Source of the DNA: Micavibrio_B sp044238965
GTDB lineage: Bacteria > Pseudomonadota > Alphaproteobacteria > Micavibrionales > Micavibrionaceae
Assembly: GCA_044238965.1 (NCBI GenBank)
Contig: JBIICJ010000052.1
Span: 1-9,750 of the forward strand
Direction of reading: 5' to 3'
Length of the DNA stretch: 9,750 nt
Shown: piece by piece, positions 1 through 6,856 of the stretch
Layout: each line of letters starts with the position of its first letter
Position numbering within the stretch: the first letter of the stretch is position 1
Program-made: the position numbers and the translations under genes
The notes under the pieces: model-generated
The model's input: the letters and a program-made list of their open reading frames with translations, nothing else
The model's database searches: none
What the model was told of the DNA's origin: nothing

Positions 1-688
1 CTTCGCGACGATCATTTGTGCCGCGCGCCGACCAATGATGGCATGGTTCAAGATGAATGCGGGCATTACCGACATCAACATGATCATACCAATCATGCAC
101 GGTTACATTGGCATCGGGAATTTCTTGTTTGATAATTGTACCATTTCCAAGTGGGGTTACAATGCGCGGCGCAAATTTTTCATGTAGTTTTTTCAATGTA
201 TCAATATCTAAATGATCATAATGATTATGCGATACCAATACTAAATCAATCTTTGGCAAATCTTCAAACTTAACCCCAGGAGGATTGACGCGTTTGGGCC
301 CCAAAAACGAAATCGGCGATACACGATCTGACCATACAGGATCACATAAAATATTCATGCCTGCGATTTGAATAAGAAAACTGGCATGACCAATATATGA
401 CACGCGCGCCGTTTCATTATTTACAGATGATGGCGGTGTATCGAAGGATGGAATCGGAAATGTTTCTGGCCATGGCGCACGTTTTGAATTCATTTTCCAG
501 CGCAAGACATCAAGGAATCCTTTCACCTCACCCGTTTCCCATGGGTTAAAAAAATTCTTACCATTAAAATGATCTGATACGGGGCCTTTGTAATATCGCG
601 ATTTCCCTGATTCAGCATTCGCAGAAAAAGGAATGATTGCCGCAAGTCCAGTACCCATAAGAAAAGATAAAAATTTTCGTCGTTCCAT
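1..688 (-). CDS. Tat-exported MBL-fold hydrolase (NAPE-PLD/UlaG-like), 3' end beyond window
   Basis: This is the N-terminal 229 residues of a metallo-beta-lactamase-fold hydrolase; the C-terminus lies beyond the left edge. Residues 1-25 form a Tat-type signal: twin arginines in RRKFL at 3-7, a hydrophobic stretch, and an ANA cleavage site before Glu26. The zinc motif HxHxDH reads SHNHYDH at 153-159. A later motif, HHWSARGTNDRRE at 217-229, is the pattern that supplies a further metal ligand in NAPE-PLD/RomA-like enzymes. Those relatives hydrolyse phosphodiester or lactone bonds; the substrate here cannot be told. The exported location suggests an envelope or lipid substrate (inference). It starts 22 nt after the mltG stop on the same strand, so it is probably the last visible gene of the fabF-mltG transcript. 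The ribosome-binding site is weak; the start is chosen because it begins a complete signal peptide. Confidence 0.85.
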   Translation of the reverse strand, partial: MERRKFLSFLMGTGLAAIIPFSANAESGKSRYYKGPVSDHFNGKNFFNPWETGEVKGFLDVLRWKMNSKRAPWPETFPIPSFDTPPSSVNNETARVSYIGHASFLIQIAGMNILCDPVWSDRVSPISFLGPKRVNPPGVKFEDLPKIDLVLVSHNHYDHLDIDTLKKLHEKFAPRIVTPLGNGTIIKQEIPDANVTVHDWYDHVDVGNARIHLEPCHHWSARGTNDRRE

Positions 689-710
689 GATTAATTATAC
701 GTCATCTTGA

Positions 711-1700
711 TTATTGTGGATCAGCAGCGCGGATTGCGCGCCATTTTTCAACATTTTTTTGATGCTCAGCATAGGTTACCGCAAAAGCATGCCCGCCCGT
801 GCCATCCGCCACAAAAAATAAATATCCATGCTGTTCAGGATTTAACACCGCCATAATTGATGCCTTGCCTGCATTCGCAATCGGCGTAGGCGGTAAGCCC
901 GCATTCAAATAAGTGTTATACGGGTTTGGTGTTTCCAAATCTTTGATCAATAACCGACGACCCAATGGCCCTTCACCACCCGATTCGTGATGCCCCATGG
1001 TGATACCGTAAATAACTGTAGGATCTGTTTCGAGCTTCATACCTTTATTCAGGCGATTTAAAAATACGCCTGCAACAATGCGGCGTTCATCCTTTTGTCC
1101 TGTTTCTTTTTCAACGATGGATGCAAGTGTGAGGAGATCATTCACTGATGTGAGTGGCACGGGCAAAGATTTTCCTGCTGTCACTTTGGTAACAAAATCA
1201 TTCATATCTTTTTGCATGCGGATAATTAATGATTGTTTGCTATCCCCGCGCGTATAGGAATAAGTTTCGGGCAATAATGATCCTTCGGCAGGAATTTGCG
1301 TGACCGTGCCAATCAAGTAAGGCGTTGCATCTAAAATGCGAATTATTTCAACCGATGTTTTCCCTTCGGGAATGGTGACTGTACGTTTATATACTTTTCC
1401 ATTCGCCATTTTATACAATAATGCCGCCATGGGTTCACGTGGTGCGACTTCGTATTCGCCAGCCTGAAGTTTTTTATAATCACCCGTGATGACGGCGAAC
1501 ATTAAAAATGGCAAGGGATGCGGAATAAATTTTTGCGCGGTAAGTTCAGATGCGAGTTCACGAACACCCATGCCTTTTTCAAGCACAAAAAAATGCGTGG
1601 TTTCAAAGGAATTAGGTTGTTTGAATGTAAGCGCGCCCCATAACAACATCAATGATCCTAAAAACAAACATGATGCAGCGATGAGGGCCAGCACGCGCAT
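711..1700 (-). CDS. mltG: Endolytic murein transglycosylase MltG (YceG family)
   Basis: MltG is an inner-membrane lytic transglycosylase that cuts nascent peptidoglycan strands and is thought to set glycan chain length. The 329-residue protein has one N-terminal membrane anchor at about residues 3-24. A LysM-like region follows at about 35-90, then the YceG catalytic domain. The signature ASIVEKETG at 193-201 contains the expected catalytic glutamate, E197. Other family blocks are LNRL near 215, LETDPTVIYG near 223-232, and NPYNTY with GLPPTPI at 259-274. The length is normal for the family. The start codon lies 3 nt after the fabF stop with no clear Shine-Dalgarno, so translation is probably coupled to fabF. 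The fabF-mltG pairing is common in Alphaproteobacteria. Confidence 0.96.
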   Translation of the reverse strand: MRVLALIAASCLFLGSLMLLWGALTFKQPNSFETTHFFVLEKGMGVRELASELTAQKFIPHPLPFLMFAVITGDYKKLQAGEYEVAPREPMAALLYKMANGKVYKRTVTIPEGKTSVEIIRILDATPYLIGTVTQIPAEGSLLPETYSYTRGDSKQSLIIRMQKDMNDFVTKVTAGKSLPVPLTSVNDLLTLASIVEKETGQKDERRIVAGVFLNRLNKGMKLETDPTVIYGITMGHHESGGEGPLGRRLLIKDLETPNPYNTYLNAGLPPTPIANAGKASIMAVLNPEQHGYLFFVADGTGGHAFAVTYAEHQKNVEKWRAIRAADPQ

Positions 1701-1703
1701 TAT

Positions 1704-2972
1704 CTAAACAGACCGTACAACGAGTGATGCGTTGGTGCCGCCAAAGCCAAAGCTGTTTGATAAGGCGGTGCGTACTTTTTTCTGTTTTGCAACCTTGGGA
1801 ACCAAATCAATTCCTTTACATGGCTCGGATACGTTTTCTAAATTTAATGTTGGTGGAATGATTCCTGTTTCGATTGCTTTGATAGAATAAATCGCCTCAA
1901 CCGCACCCGCCGCGCCGAGCAAATGCCCAATTGCCGATTTTGTTGATGACATCATGATGTTATCAATCGCCGATCCAAATAAACGTTTCACCGCGCCGCA
2001 TTCGATACCATCACCGAGCGGCGTAGATGTGCCATGCGCGTTAATATAATCGATATCGGATGGATTAATGCCTGCGCGCTTTAACGCGGCCTGCATGGCA
2101 CGATAACCGCCATCACCATTTTCTGCAGGTGCAGTCATGTGATAGGCATCGCCTGATAAACCGTAACCTATAATTTCGGCATAAATTTTTGCACCGCGTT
2201 TTTTCGCGTGTTCATATTCTTCTAAAATAACAACGCCAGCGCCTTCACCAATCACAAACCCATCGCGACCTTCATCAAATGGACGTGATGCATGAGATGG
2301 ATCATCATTATATGATGTTGATAAAGCGCGCGCGGCCGCAAATGATCCCATGCCCAAACGATTGACAGCAGCTTCTGCTCCGCCCGCGACCATAACATCA
2401 GCATCACCAAATGCCACCAAACGCGCGGCATCACCAATGGCGTGCGTGCCCGTGGCACACGCGGTTACGACAGAATGATTAGGGCCCTTAAGACCGTATT
2501 TAATTGATAAATGTCCCGATGCCAAATTGATCAACATCGCCGGCACCGAAAATGGTGATAAACGGCGCGGGCCTTTTTCATGTAATGTCACAGATGTTTC
2601 ATAAATGGATTGCAAACCGCCAATGCCTGAGCCAATCATTACGCCCGTGCGTTCTTTGAGTTCATCGGAGTCAAAGGATAAACCAGAATCAGCAATGGCT
2701 TCGTCTGCCGCGCCAATGCCGTATAAAATAAACATGTCGACTTTTTTATGTTCTTTGGGCGGTAACGCGTTATCGGCATTAAATCCATCAGCAACACCTT
2801 CGGACACATAAGGCACGATACCCGCAATTTGCGATGGCATATCGGATACTTCAAAACGTGTCACTTTTTGAATACCGCTTTCACCATTGGTAATGCGCGC
2901 CCAATTGCGATCAACACCAACACCCAAAGGTGAAACAATTCCCATTCCTGTAACCACAACGCGTCGTAGCAT
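1704..2972 (-). CDS. fabF: Beta-ketoacyl-ACP synthase II (FabF)
   Basis: FabF is the cytosolic condensing enzyme that elongates acyl-ACP with malonyl-ACP. The thiolase-fold catalytic set is intact in this 422-residue protein: Cys172 in TACATGTHA, His313 in NAHGTSTPLGD, Lys345 in STKSAIGH and His350. The glycine-rich C-terminal loop SNSFGFGGTNASL is at 405-417. The reading frame extends upstream to a TTG at 2996, but I start at the ATG at 2972. There the protein begins MLRRVVVTGMG, as FabF proteins normally do, and a GGGG Shine-Dalgarno-like sequence sits 8 nt upstream. acpP lies upstream behind a strong terminator hairpin, so fabF probably depends on read-through from acpP; I see no convincing separate promoter in the short gap. 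mltG follows after 3 nt. Confidence 0.97.
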   Translation of the reverse strand: MLRRVVVTGMGIVSPLGVGVDRNWARITNGESGIQKVTRFEVSDMPSQIAGIVPYVSEGVADGFNADNALPPKEHKKVDMFILYGIGAADEAIADSGLSFDSDELKERTGVMIGSGIGGLQSIYETSVTLHEKGPRRLSPFSVPAMLINLASGHLSIKYGLKGPNHSVVTACATGTHAIGDAARLVAFGDADVMVAGGAEAAVNRLGMGSFAAARALSTSYNDDPSHASRPFDEGRDGFVIGEGAGVVILEEYEHAKKRGAKIYAEIIGYGLSGDAYHMTAPAENGDGGYRAMQAALKRAGINPSDIDYINAHGTSTPLGDGIECGAVKRLFGSAIDNIMMSSTKSAIGHLLGAAGAVEAIYSIKAIETGIIPPTLNLENVSEPCKGIDLVPKVAKQKKVRTALSNSFGFGGTNASLVVRSV

Positions 2973-3008
2973 GTTTGTAACCCCAATCAATTTCAAATTT
3001 TATAACAC

Positions 3009-3047
3009 AAAAAAATAGCCCCGTCAGATGATACCATCAAGCGGGGC
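3009..3047 (-). terminator. Rho-independent terminator/attenuator between acpP and fabF
   Basis: Read on the minus strand, GCCCCG pairs with CGGGGC (plus positions 3042-3047 with 3018-3023). Inside this is a second helix, GATG/CATC around a GTAT loop, separated from the outer helix by a 3x3 internal loop. The hairpin is followed by TA and then seven consecutive T (3009-3015). It starts 26 nt after the acpP stop and ends shortly before fabF. The structure is seen directly. That it only partly stops transcription, giving more acpP than fabF mRNA, is inferred from the gene order. Confidence 0.85.
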
Positions 3048-3072
3048 CATTTTAAAAAACCATCAAATTCGA

Positions 3073-3315
3073 TTAGGCAGCTTTTGCTTGGCTTGAAATG
3101 AAAGCAACAGCATCGCCAACTGTTTGAATTTTTTCAGCAGCATCATCAGGAATTTCGACTTCGAATGCTTCTTCGAACGCCATAACCAATTCAACTGTAT
3201 CAAGGCTGTCTGCGCCCAAATCATCGATAAATGACGCGGCTTCGGTGACTTTGGCTTCATCAACGCCCAAATGCTCCACCACGATTTTCTTCACGCGTGC
3301 TAATACATCGCTCAT
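3073..3315 (-). CDS. acpP: Acyl carrier protein AcpP
   Basis: This is the small acidic four-helix protein that carries growing acyl chains on 4'-phosphopantetheine for the fatty-acid synthase. It also feeds lipid A and phospholipid synthesis. It is 80 residues long, the usual size. The attachment motif GADSLDTVELV starts at residue 34, with Ser37 as the modified serine. Helix II (DTVELVMAFEEAFEVEIPDD) is typical. A TAGGAA Shine-Dalgarno sits about 7 nt upstream of the ATG. Two overlapping promoter candidates lie upstream and a strong terminator lies downstream, which fits a very abundant protein transcribed partly on its own. fabF follows in the same direction. Confidence 0.98.
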   Translation of the reverse strand: MSDVLARVKKIVVEHLGVDEAKVTEAASFIDDLGADSLDTVELVMAFEEAFEVEIPDDAAEKIQTVGDAVAFISSQAKAA

Positions 3316-3362
3316 TTTATGTTCCTATCTTCATTTTTTTAAAGTTATACAAAACAGGGGTG

Positions 3363-3408
3363 AACATACCGCCCGAATTATTCTATGGCAACCCTATTTA
3401 TGCCTCAA
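3363..3408 (-). promoter_or_regulatory. Tandem overlapping sigma-70-like promoters for acpP
   Basis: Two -35/-10 pairs with 17-nt spacers overlap on the minus strand. The outer one is TTGAGG (plus 3403-3408) with TAGAAT (3380-3385). The inner one is TTGCCA (3386-3391) with TATGTT (3363-3368). Predicted start sites are near 3373 and 3356, giving acpP leaders of roughly 40-60 nt. Both are pattern matches only; one may be the main promoter and the other chance. Confidence 0.55.
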
Positions 3409-3431
3409 TCCACAAATAGATTACATAACGC

Positions 3432-3459
3432 TTGACATTCACTTCGTTTTCCTTATAAA
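3432..3459 (+). promoter_or_regulatory. Sigma-70-like promoter of the 112-residue protein gene
   Basis: A perfect TTGACA -35 (3432-3437) is followed after 16 nt by TATAAA (3454-3459). The expected start site is near 3466, about 28 nt before the ATG at 3494. It faces away from the acpP promoters, so the 178-nt gap holds divergent promoters. Confidence 0.7.
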
Positions 3460-3493
3460 AAAACTTGAAACTGCGCACAAAGGAAGCAACGGC

Positions 3494-3832
3494 ATGAGAT
3501 TCCCAACACCCTATATCCCCACAGAAAATGGCAAACCAGCACGTTTACGTGATGTACTTATTCCTTTGGGAATGGCTGGTGTGATAAATTTAGCTGGAAT
3601 TTTAACCTTACATTTCTCAAGCGCGCACGGCGCAGAAAATATCTTACGTGAAAGCGGATATACAGCGATTGATATTCAAGAAGGGCCTTCATTACGTCGC
3701 GATGATTGTAATGCACTTTATCTGACACATTTTAAAGCCACAGATAGAAATGGCGTTCGCCGTGAAGGTGCAGTTTGCCATCCCGCATTTGGCGGTGAGG
3801 CAAAATTCCTTTCGAGTAAACTAGAGCCTTAA
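3494..3832 (+). CDS. Small membrane-anchored protein of unknown function
   Basis: The 112-residue product has one hydrophobic segment at about residues 20-41 and a soluble part of about 70 residues. I do not recognise a named family. The C-terminal part, with AENILRESGYTAIDI at 47-61, Cys72 and Cys95, resembles in layout small proteins of the pattern 'GY-x-I ... C ... F-A-x-x-x-x-G ... V-x-G-x-V-C'. I recall these from alphaproteobacteria and phages, but this is memory only. The two cysteines could form a disulfide if this part is periplasmic. The frame is open back to 3245, but that would overlap acpP antisense. The ATG at 3494 is chosen because AGGA sits 9 nt upstream and a strong promoter lies just before. 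The gene lies opposite to, and between, fabG and acpP. Confidence 0.75.
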   Translation: MRFPTPYIPTENGKPARLRDVLIPLGMAGVINLAGILTLHFSSAHGAENILRESGYTAIDIQEGPSLRRDDCNALYLTHFKATDRNGVRREGAVCHPAFGGEAKFLSSKLEP

Positions 3833-3849
3833 TTTTCTGACGAAATTAA
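3829..3849. terminator. Weak AT-only hairpin between convergent genes
   Basis: TTAATTT (3829-3835) and AAATTAA (3843-3849) form a 7-bp inverted repeat with a 7-nt loop. It overlaps the stop codons of both the 112-residue gene and fabG. It could act as a weak bidirectional stop, but it contains no GC pair, so this is tentative. Confidence 0.3.
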
Positions 3850-4583
3850 ATCATCACCATGCCACCATTCACATGAATGGTTGTGCCTGTGACATATCCT
3901 GCCTCAGTTGATGCTAAATATGTGACTGCCGATGCGATGTCATCTGCTGATCCCATACGCGCCATTGGAATTTTTGAATTGATGGCTGATTTTTGATCAT
4001 CGGTTAACACTTCGGTCATGGCGGTTGCAATAAAGCCAGGGGCCACACAATTTACGGTGATATTCCGTGATGCGATTTCTTGTGCCATCGCCTTTGACCA
4101 ACCGATCATCCCCGCCTTTGATGCCACATAATTACATTGGCCGGGGTTACCCATCACGCCCACAACCGATGCAATGTTTATGATGCGCCCGAAACGATTT
4201 TTCATCATGCCCCGTTGCACAGCCTTTGCCAAATTAAATGTTGCGGTCATGTTGACGGCAATGACTTCATCCCATTCTTCAGGCTTCATGCGCATTGATA
4301 AATTATCGCGCGTTAAACCTGCGTTATTTACCAAGATATCGATTGATCCTAATTTTGTTGTCGCGTCGACAACCAATGCGTCAACGCCTGCCGCCGATGA
4401 TAAATCAGCGGGACAAATAAAGACGCGGTCTTTTAATTCCGATGCGAGTTCGTTTAATTTGGCCTCGTTACGACCAGAGATCGCAACATTCGCGCCTTGC
4501 GCATGTAACGCCTTTGCAATCGCAGCGCCAATACCGCCCGTTGCGCCCGTGACCAAAGCATTTTTTCCAGTTAAATCGAACAT
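3846..4583 (-). CDS. fabG: 3-oxoacyl-ACP reductase FabG
   Basis: FabG is the NADPH-dependent short-chain dehydrogenase that reduces 3-ketoacyl-ACP in each elongation cycle. The 245-residue protein shows the Rossmann motif TGATGGIG at 12-19, NNAG at 86-89, Asn111, and the catalytic Ser139, Tyr152 and Lys156 (YVASK). The PG at 182-183 and the C-terminal VNGGMVM are typical FabG features. An upstream ATG at 4589 would add two residues, but AAAGGA (plus 4591-4596) is only one base from it. The same site is 7 nt from the ATG at 4583, which I chose. The AEC transporter gene ends 18 nt upstream, so fabG is likely transcribed from the fabD promoter. The next gene downstream is convergent. Confidence 0.97.
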   Translation of the reverse strand: MFDLTGKNALVTGATGGIGAAIAKALHAQGANVAISGRNEAKLNELASELKDRVFICPADLSSAAGVDALVVDATTKLGSIDILVNNAGLTRDNLSMRMKPEEWDEVIAVNMTATFNLAKAVQRGMMKNRFGRIINIASVVGVMGNPGQCNYVASKAGMIGWSKAMAQEIASRNITVNCVAPGFIATAMTEVLTDDQKSAINSKIPMARMGSADDIASAVTYLASTEAGYVTGTTIHVNGGMVMI

Positions 4584-4601
4584 AATCATTTCCTTTATCG
4601 G

Positions 4602-5519
4602 TTAAAGACCAAATAATGTAACATAAAAGGGAATAGCAATAAGCCCGAGCAATGTCGAGAGGGCAACTGCCACCGCCGCCTGTGATGGATATGTTTTAAA
4701 CAAGGCCGCAAACGCAACCGTGTTCGCCGCCATGGGAAGAAAGCTCATCAATAACAAAATCTTATGCATATCGGGCGTTAATAATCCGCCAAATGTTTTG
4801 TCTGCCATCACAACCAAAAATGTGACTAGAGGCCAGATAATAAATTTCACGCCCAAAAATATACCAACAAATTTGGGATTAAAATCATGCCATTTCACAC
4901 CCGATAATCCAAACCCGATAATAAGCGCGCCCAATACAACATACGCGCCTAACAAATCACGTTCAAAATTTTCCCATGATGATGGAAGGGTGATGTTCAT
5001 TTGCCCCAGTACAACGCCAATAACTAATGCATATAAAGTAGGAAGTTTTAGTAATTTTAAAATCGCTTCGCGTGGCGAAAATTGCCCGCGTGCAGCGAAA
5101 TAATATCCCAGTGAATTTTCAAAAATAACAGTGGCGACCATACCAAACATATAAAGCGGTAATTGATCCGCAGGCAATACAATCAACGCCACAGGCACGC
5201 CCAAATATCCTGTATTCGCCGTGCCGCTTCCCTGCCCCAAAATTGAATAAGCATCATTTTTGGCAAGGCGCGTTGCATGATACACCGCACTTGCAATACC
5301 AATACAAAGCAAAAACATGGTGATCGGCAATGCGATCATTGATGAATCAAATTCAAGATGCATAATTTTGGTACAGACAACCAATGGCGTAATAAAATAA
5401 ATTTGCATCACGCCCAATTGATAGGCGATGTTTCCGACCTGCCGCGATAGAAACATCCCCATACCCATCGTGGCATAGATGGGCAATAATTTGATCAGGA
5501 GTGTAAAAAATAAAGTCAT
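4602..5519 (-). CDS. AEC (auxin efflux carrier) family transporter
   Basis: This 305-residue, very hydrophobic inner-membrane protein has about ten predicted membrane segments in two repeats of five. It carries the AEC crossover motif: GSGTANTGYLGVPVAL at 97-112, with the conserved N-x-G-x-L-G-x-P. A matching second-half motif, FLPMAANTVAF, lies at 260-270. Bacterial members move organic acids such as malonate or malate, or other small anions; the substrate cannot be read here. The gene lies 16 nt after fabD and 18 nt before fabG, which suggests co-transcription. Because FabD uses malonyl-CoA, malonate is an attractive but unproven substrate. A TTG start at 5543 overlapping fabD is possible. 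The ATG at 5519 is preferred because the first membrane segment starts there; neither start has a good Shine-Dalgarno. Confidence 0.9.
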   Translation of the reverse strand: MTLFFTLLIKLLPIYATMGMGMFLSRQVGNIAYQLGVMQIYFITPLVVCTKIMHLEFDSSMIALPITMFLLCIGIASAVYHATRLAKNDAYSILGQGSGTANTGYLGVPVALIVLPADQLPLYMFGMVATVIFENSLGYYFAARGQFSPREAILKLLKLPTLYALVIGVVLGQMNITLPSSWENFERDLLGAYVVLGALIIGFGLSGVKWHDFNPKFVGIFLGVKFIIWPLVTFLVVMADKTFGGLLTPDMHKILLLMSFLPMAANTVAFAALFKTYPSQAAVAVALSTLLGLIAIPFYVTLFGL

Positions 5520-5535
5520 AAATTTATACGAGAAT

Positions 5536-6498
5536 TTATACAAGTCTTGGAATCAAATCTTTGACCTGATCCACTGTTCCAACCGATGATACCTCAATAT
5601 CTTTTTCGATGCGTTTGACCAACCCGTTTAACACTTTGCCTGCGCCGATTTCGATCATTTCGGTCACGCCCAATTCTTTCATGCGCGTAACAGACTCGCG
5701 CCAGCGCACAGACCCCGTCACTTGTTCAACCAACAAATCACGAACCTTATTCGCATCTTGATTAACATCCGCAATCACGTTGGCAACCACAGGCACCGAT
5801 AATGGCGCAATGGTAACGTTTGATAATGCATCACGCATTTCATCCGCCGCGGGTTTCATCAATGAACAATGAAATGGCGCTGATACAGGTAATAATAACG
5901 CGCGTTTTGCGCCTTTGGCGGTTGCGAGTTCCATCGCCGCATTTACCGCCGCCACATGACCCGAGATCACAATTTGCCCCGATGAATTATCATTGGCGAC
6001 TTCGACAACGCCTTTATTCATAGCTTGCGCCTTGGTAACAATTGCGCGCACATCATCAATTTCCAAACCCAAAATCGCCGCCATCGCGCCAACGCCCACA
6101 GGCACCGCGCGTTGCATAGCTTGGCCACGTAATTTTAACAATTTCGCCGATGTTGAAATATCAAAGGCACCAATTGCTGTGAGTGCCGAATATTCACCCA
6201 AGGAATGCCCCGCAACATACGAAATTTTATCGGCTATATTTATACCTGTTTCCGCACGCAAGGCCGCGATCACCGCCATTGATACAGCCATCAAGGCGGG
6301 TTGTGTATTCTCGGTTAAATTTAAATCACTCTCTGCGCCATCAGTCATCAGCGCAAATAATTTTTGCCCCAGCGCATCATCAATTTCCGCAAATACATCG
6401 CGAGCAGCGGAAAAACTTTCCGCCAAATCTTTGCCCATACCAATAAACTGTGATCCTTGGCCAGGGAATAAAAAAGCACGTGATGGTGATTCGGACAT
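5536..6498 (-). CDS. fabD: Malonyl-CoA:ACP transacylase FabD
   Basis: FabD transfers malonate from CoA to AcpP in the cytosol and so supplies the two-carbon donor for elongation. The 320-residue protein has FPGQGSQ at 11-17, with the oxyanion-hole Gln14. The nucleophile elbow GHSLGEYSA at 97-105 contains Ser99. The carboxylate-binding Arg124 lies in LRGQAMQ, and the catalytic His210 in APFHCSLM. The C-terminal block EIGAGKVLNGLVKR at 283-296 is also typical. Length and motif order are normal. AGGAG 9 nt upstream (plus 6508-6512) supports the start. It is the first gene of the minus-strand group fabD-AEC-fabG and faces a 358-nt divergent intergenic region. Confidence 0.97.
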   Translation of the reverse strand: MSESPSRAFLFPGQGSQFIGMGKDLAESFSAARDVFAEIDDALGQKLFALMTDGAESDLNLTENTQPALMAVSMAVIAALRAETGINIADKISYVAGHSLGEYSALTAIGAFDISTSAKLLKLRGQAMQRAVPVGVGAMAAILGLEIDDVRAIVTKAQAMNKGVVEVANDNSSGQIVISGHVAAVNAAMELATAKGAKRALLLPVSAPFHCSLMKPAADEMRDALSNVTIAPLSVPVVANVIADVNQDANKVRDLLVEQVTGSVRWRESVTRMKELGVTEMIEIGAGKVLNGLVKRIEKDIEVSSVGTVDQVKDLIPRLV

Positions 6499-6536
6499 GG
6501 TGATTCGCTCCTATTTTAAAAATCTCAATTGCCCGT

Positions 6537-6565
6537 ATCCAATAGAAGCAAAACCAAATCGTCAA
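6537..6565 (-). promoter_or_regulatory. Possible fabD promoter
   Basis: On the minus strand a good -35, TTGACG (plus 6560-6565), is followed after 17 nt by a poor -10, TTGGAT (6537-6542). The leader would be about 30 nt. Only the -35 is convincing; the position just upstream of the first gene of the group supports it. Confidence 0.35.
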
Positions 6566-6654
6566 GCGTGCAGAGCAAACCCAAGCAATTTCAGATAGTT
6601 ACAAAATGATTATCGAAACGCACCGTATTAGGTGTTGCGAATATACAACGATAT

Positions 6655-6683
6655 TTGCATTGTTCGTTAAAATTTGGTATAAA
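6655..6683 (+). promoter_or_regulatory. Sigma-70-like promoter for leader RNA and 96-residue gene
   Basis: TTGCAT (6655-6660) and TATAAA (6678-6683) are separated by exactly 17 nt. The predicted start of transcription, about 7 nt after the -10, falls near 6690. That is the first base of the long inverted repeat in the leader. Confidence 0.7.
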
Positions 6684-6689
6684 TTAAGA

Positions 6690-6765
6690 CGAGTTCACAA
6701 AAACAGCGAAAGTTTAATTCACGAATTGGCAGATTCGGGTAATAAAATTACTTTTTATGAACTCG
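6690..6765 (+). promoter_or_regulatory. Structured 5' leader (candidate cis-regulatory RNA, class unknown)
   Basis: Positions 6690-6703 (CGAGTTCACAAAAA) are complementary to 6752-6765 (TTTTTATGAACTCG) at 13 of 14 positions, with one C/A mismatch. The 48 nt enclosed contain two further small hairpins. The first is CGAAT/ATTCG with a 6-nt loop (6722-6737); the second is GTAAT/ATTAC with a 3-nt loop (6739-6751), directly abutting the right arm of the outer stem. Together they could fold as a three-way junction. About 90 nt remain before the start codon; there GGGAG and CTCTC can pair with one G-U wobble across ATTGCCC. I find no match from memory to a known riboswitch core. Alternatives are a DNA operator with distant half-sites, or chance. 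Confidence 0.5.
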
Positions 6766-6844
6766 CATGGTGGGAGATTGCCCCTCTCGTCAGGCTACAG
6801 GGAATAGAAGGGAATTGTGGATGTTCGATAAAACCCAAACCTAT

Positions 6845-6851
6845 AAGGAGG
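6845..6851 (+). promoter_or_regulatory. Strong Shine-Dalgarno deciding the start of the 96-residue gene
   Basis: AAGGAGG lies 5 nt before the ATG at 6857 and is the best ribosome-binding site in the window. It rules out the in-frame upstream codon at 6767, which has no such site and would put the start inside the leader. Confidence 0.85.
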
Positions 6852-6856
6852 ACACC

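Larger units (their letters stand above)
6499..6856. other. Divergent intergenic region between fabD and the 96-residue gene
   Basis: This 358-nt gene-free stretch holds the fabD upstream signals (about 6499-6565), a short AT-rich middle (about 6566-6654), and the plus-strand promoter and structured leader (6655-6856). A reading frame of 84 codons (6606-6860) runs through the right part. It has no Shine-Dalgarno and overlaps the ribosome-binding site of the real gene, so I do not call it. Confidence 0.7.

Noticed and set aside
2973..2996. TTG start giving FabF eight extra residues
   Set aside because: FabF proteins normally begin at the M-x-R-R-V-V-V-T-G motif, and the internal ATG has better ribosome-binding spacing.
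3245..3493. N-terminal extension of the 112-residue protein back into acpP
   Set aside because: It would overlap acpP antisense and both sets of promoters; the ATG at 3494 has a Shine-Dalgarno and a promoter just upstream.
5993..6598. A 201-codon open frame on the plus strand opposite fabD
   Set aside because: It is antisense to a clearly real fabD with all catalytic residues; long antisense frames are common opposite such genes, and there is no upstream signal.
6690..6856. Assigning the leader to a known riboswitch (TPP, cobalamin, glycine, c-di-GMP, ZTP, fluoride, manganese)
   Set aside because: None of the conserved core sequences I know for these classes can be seen.
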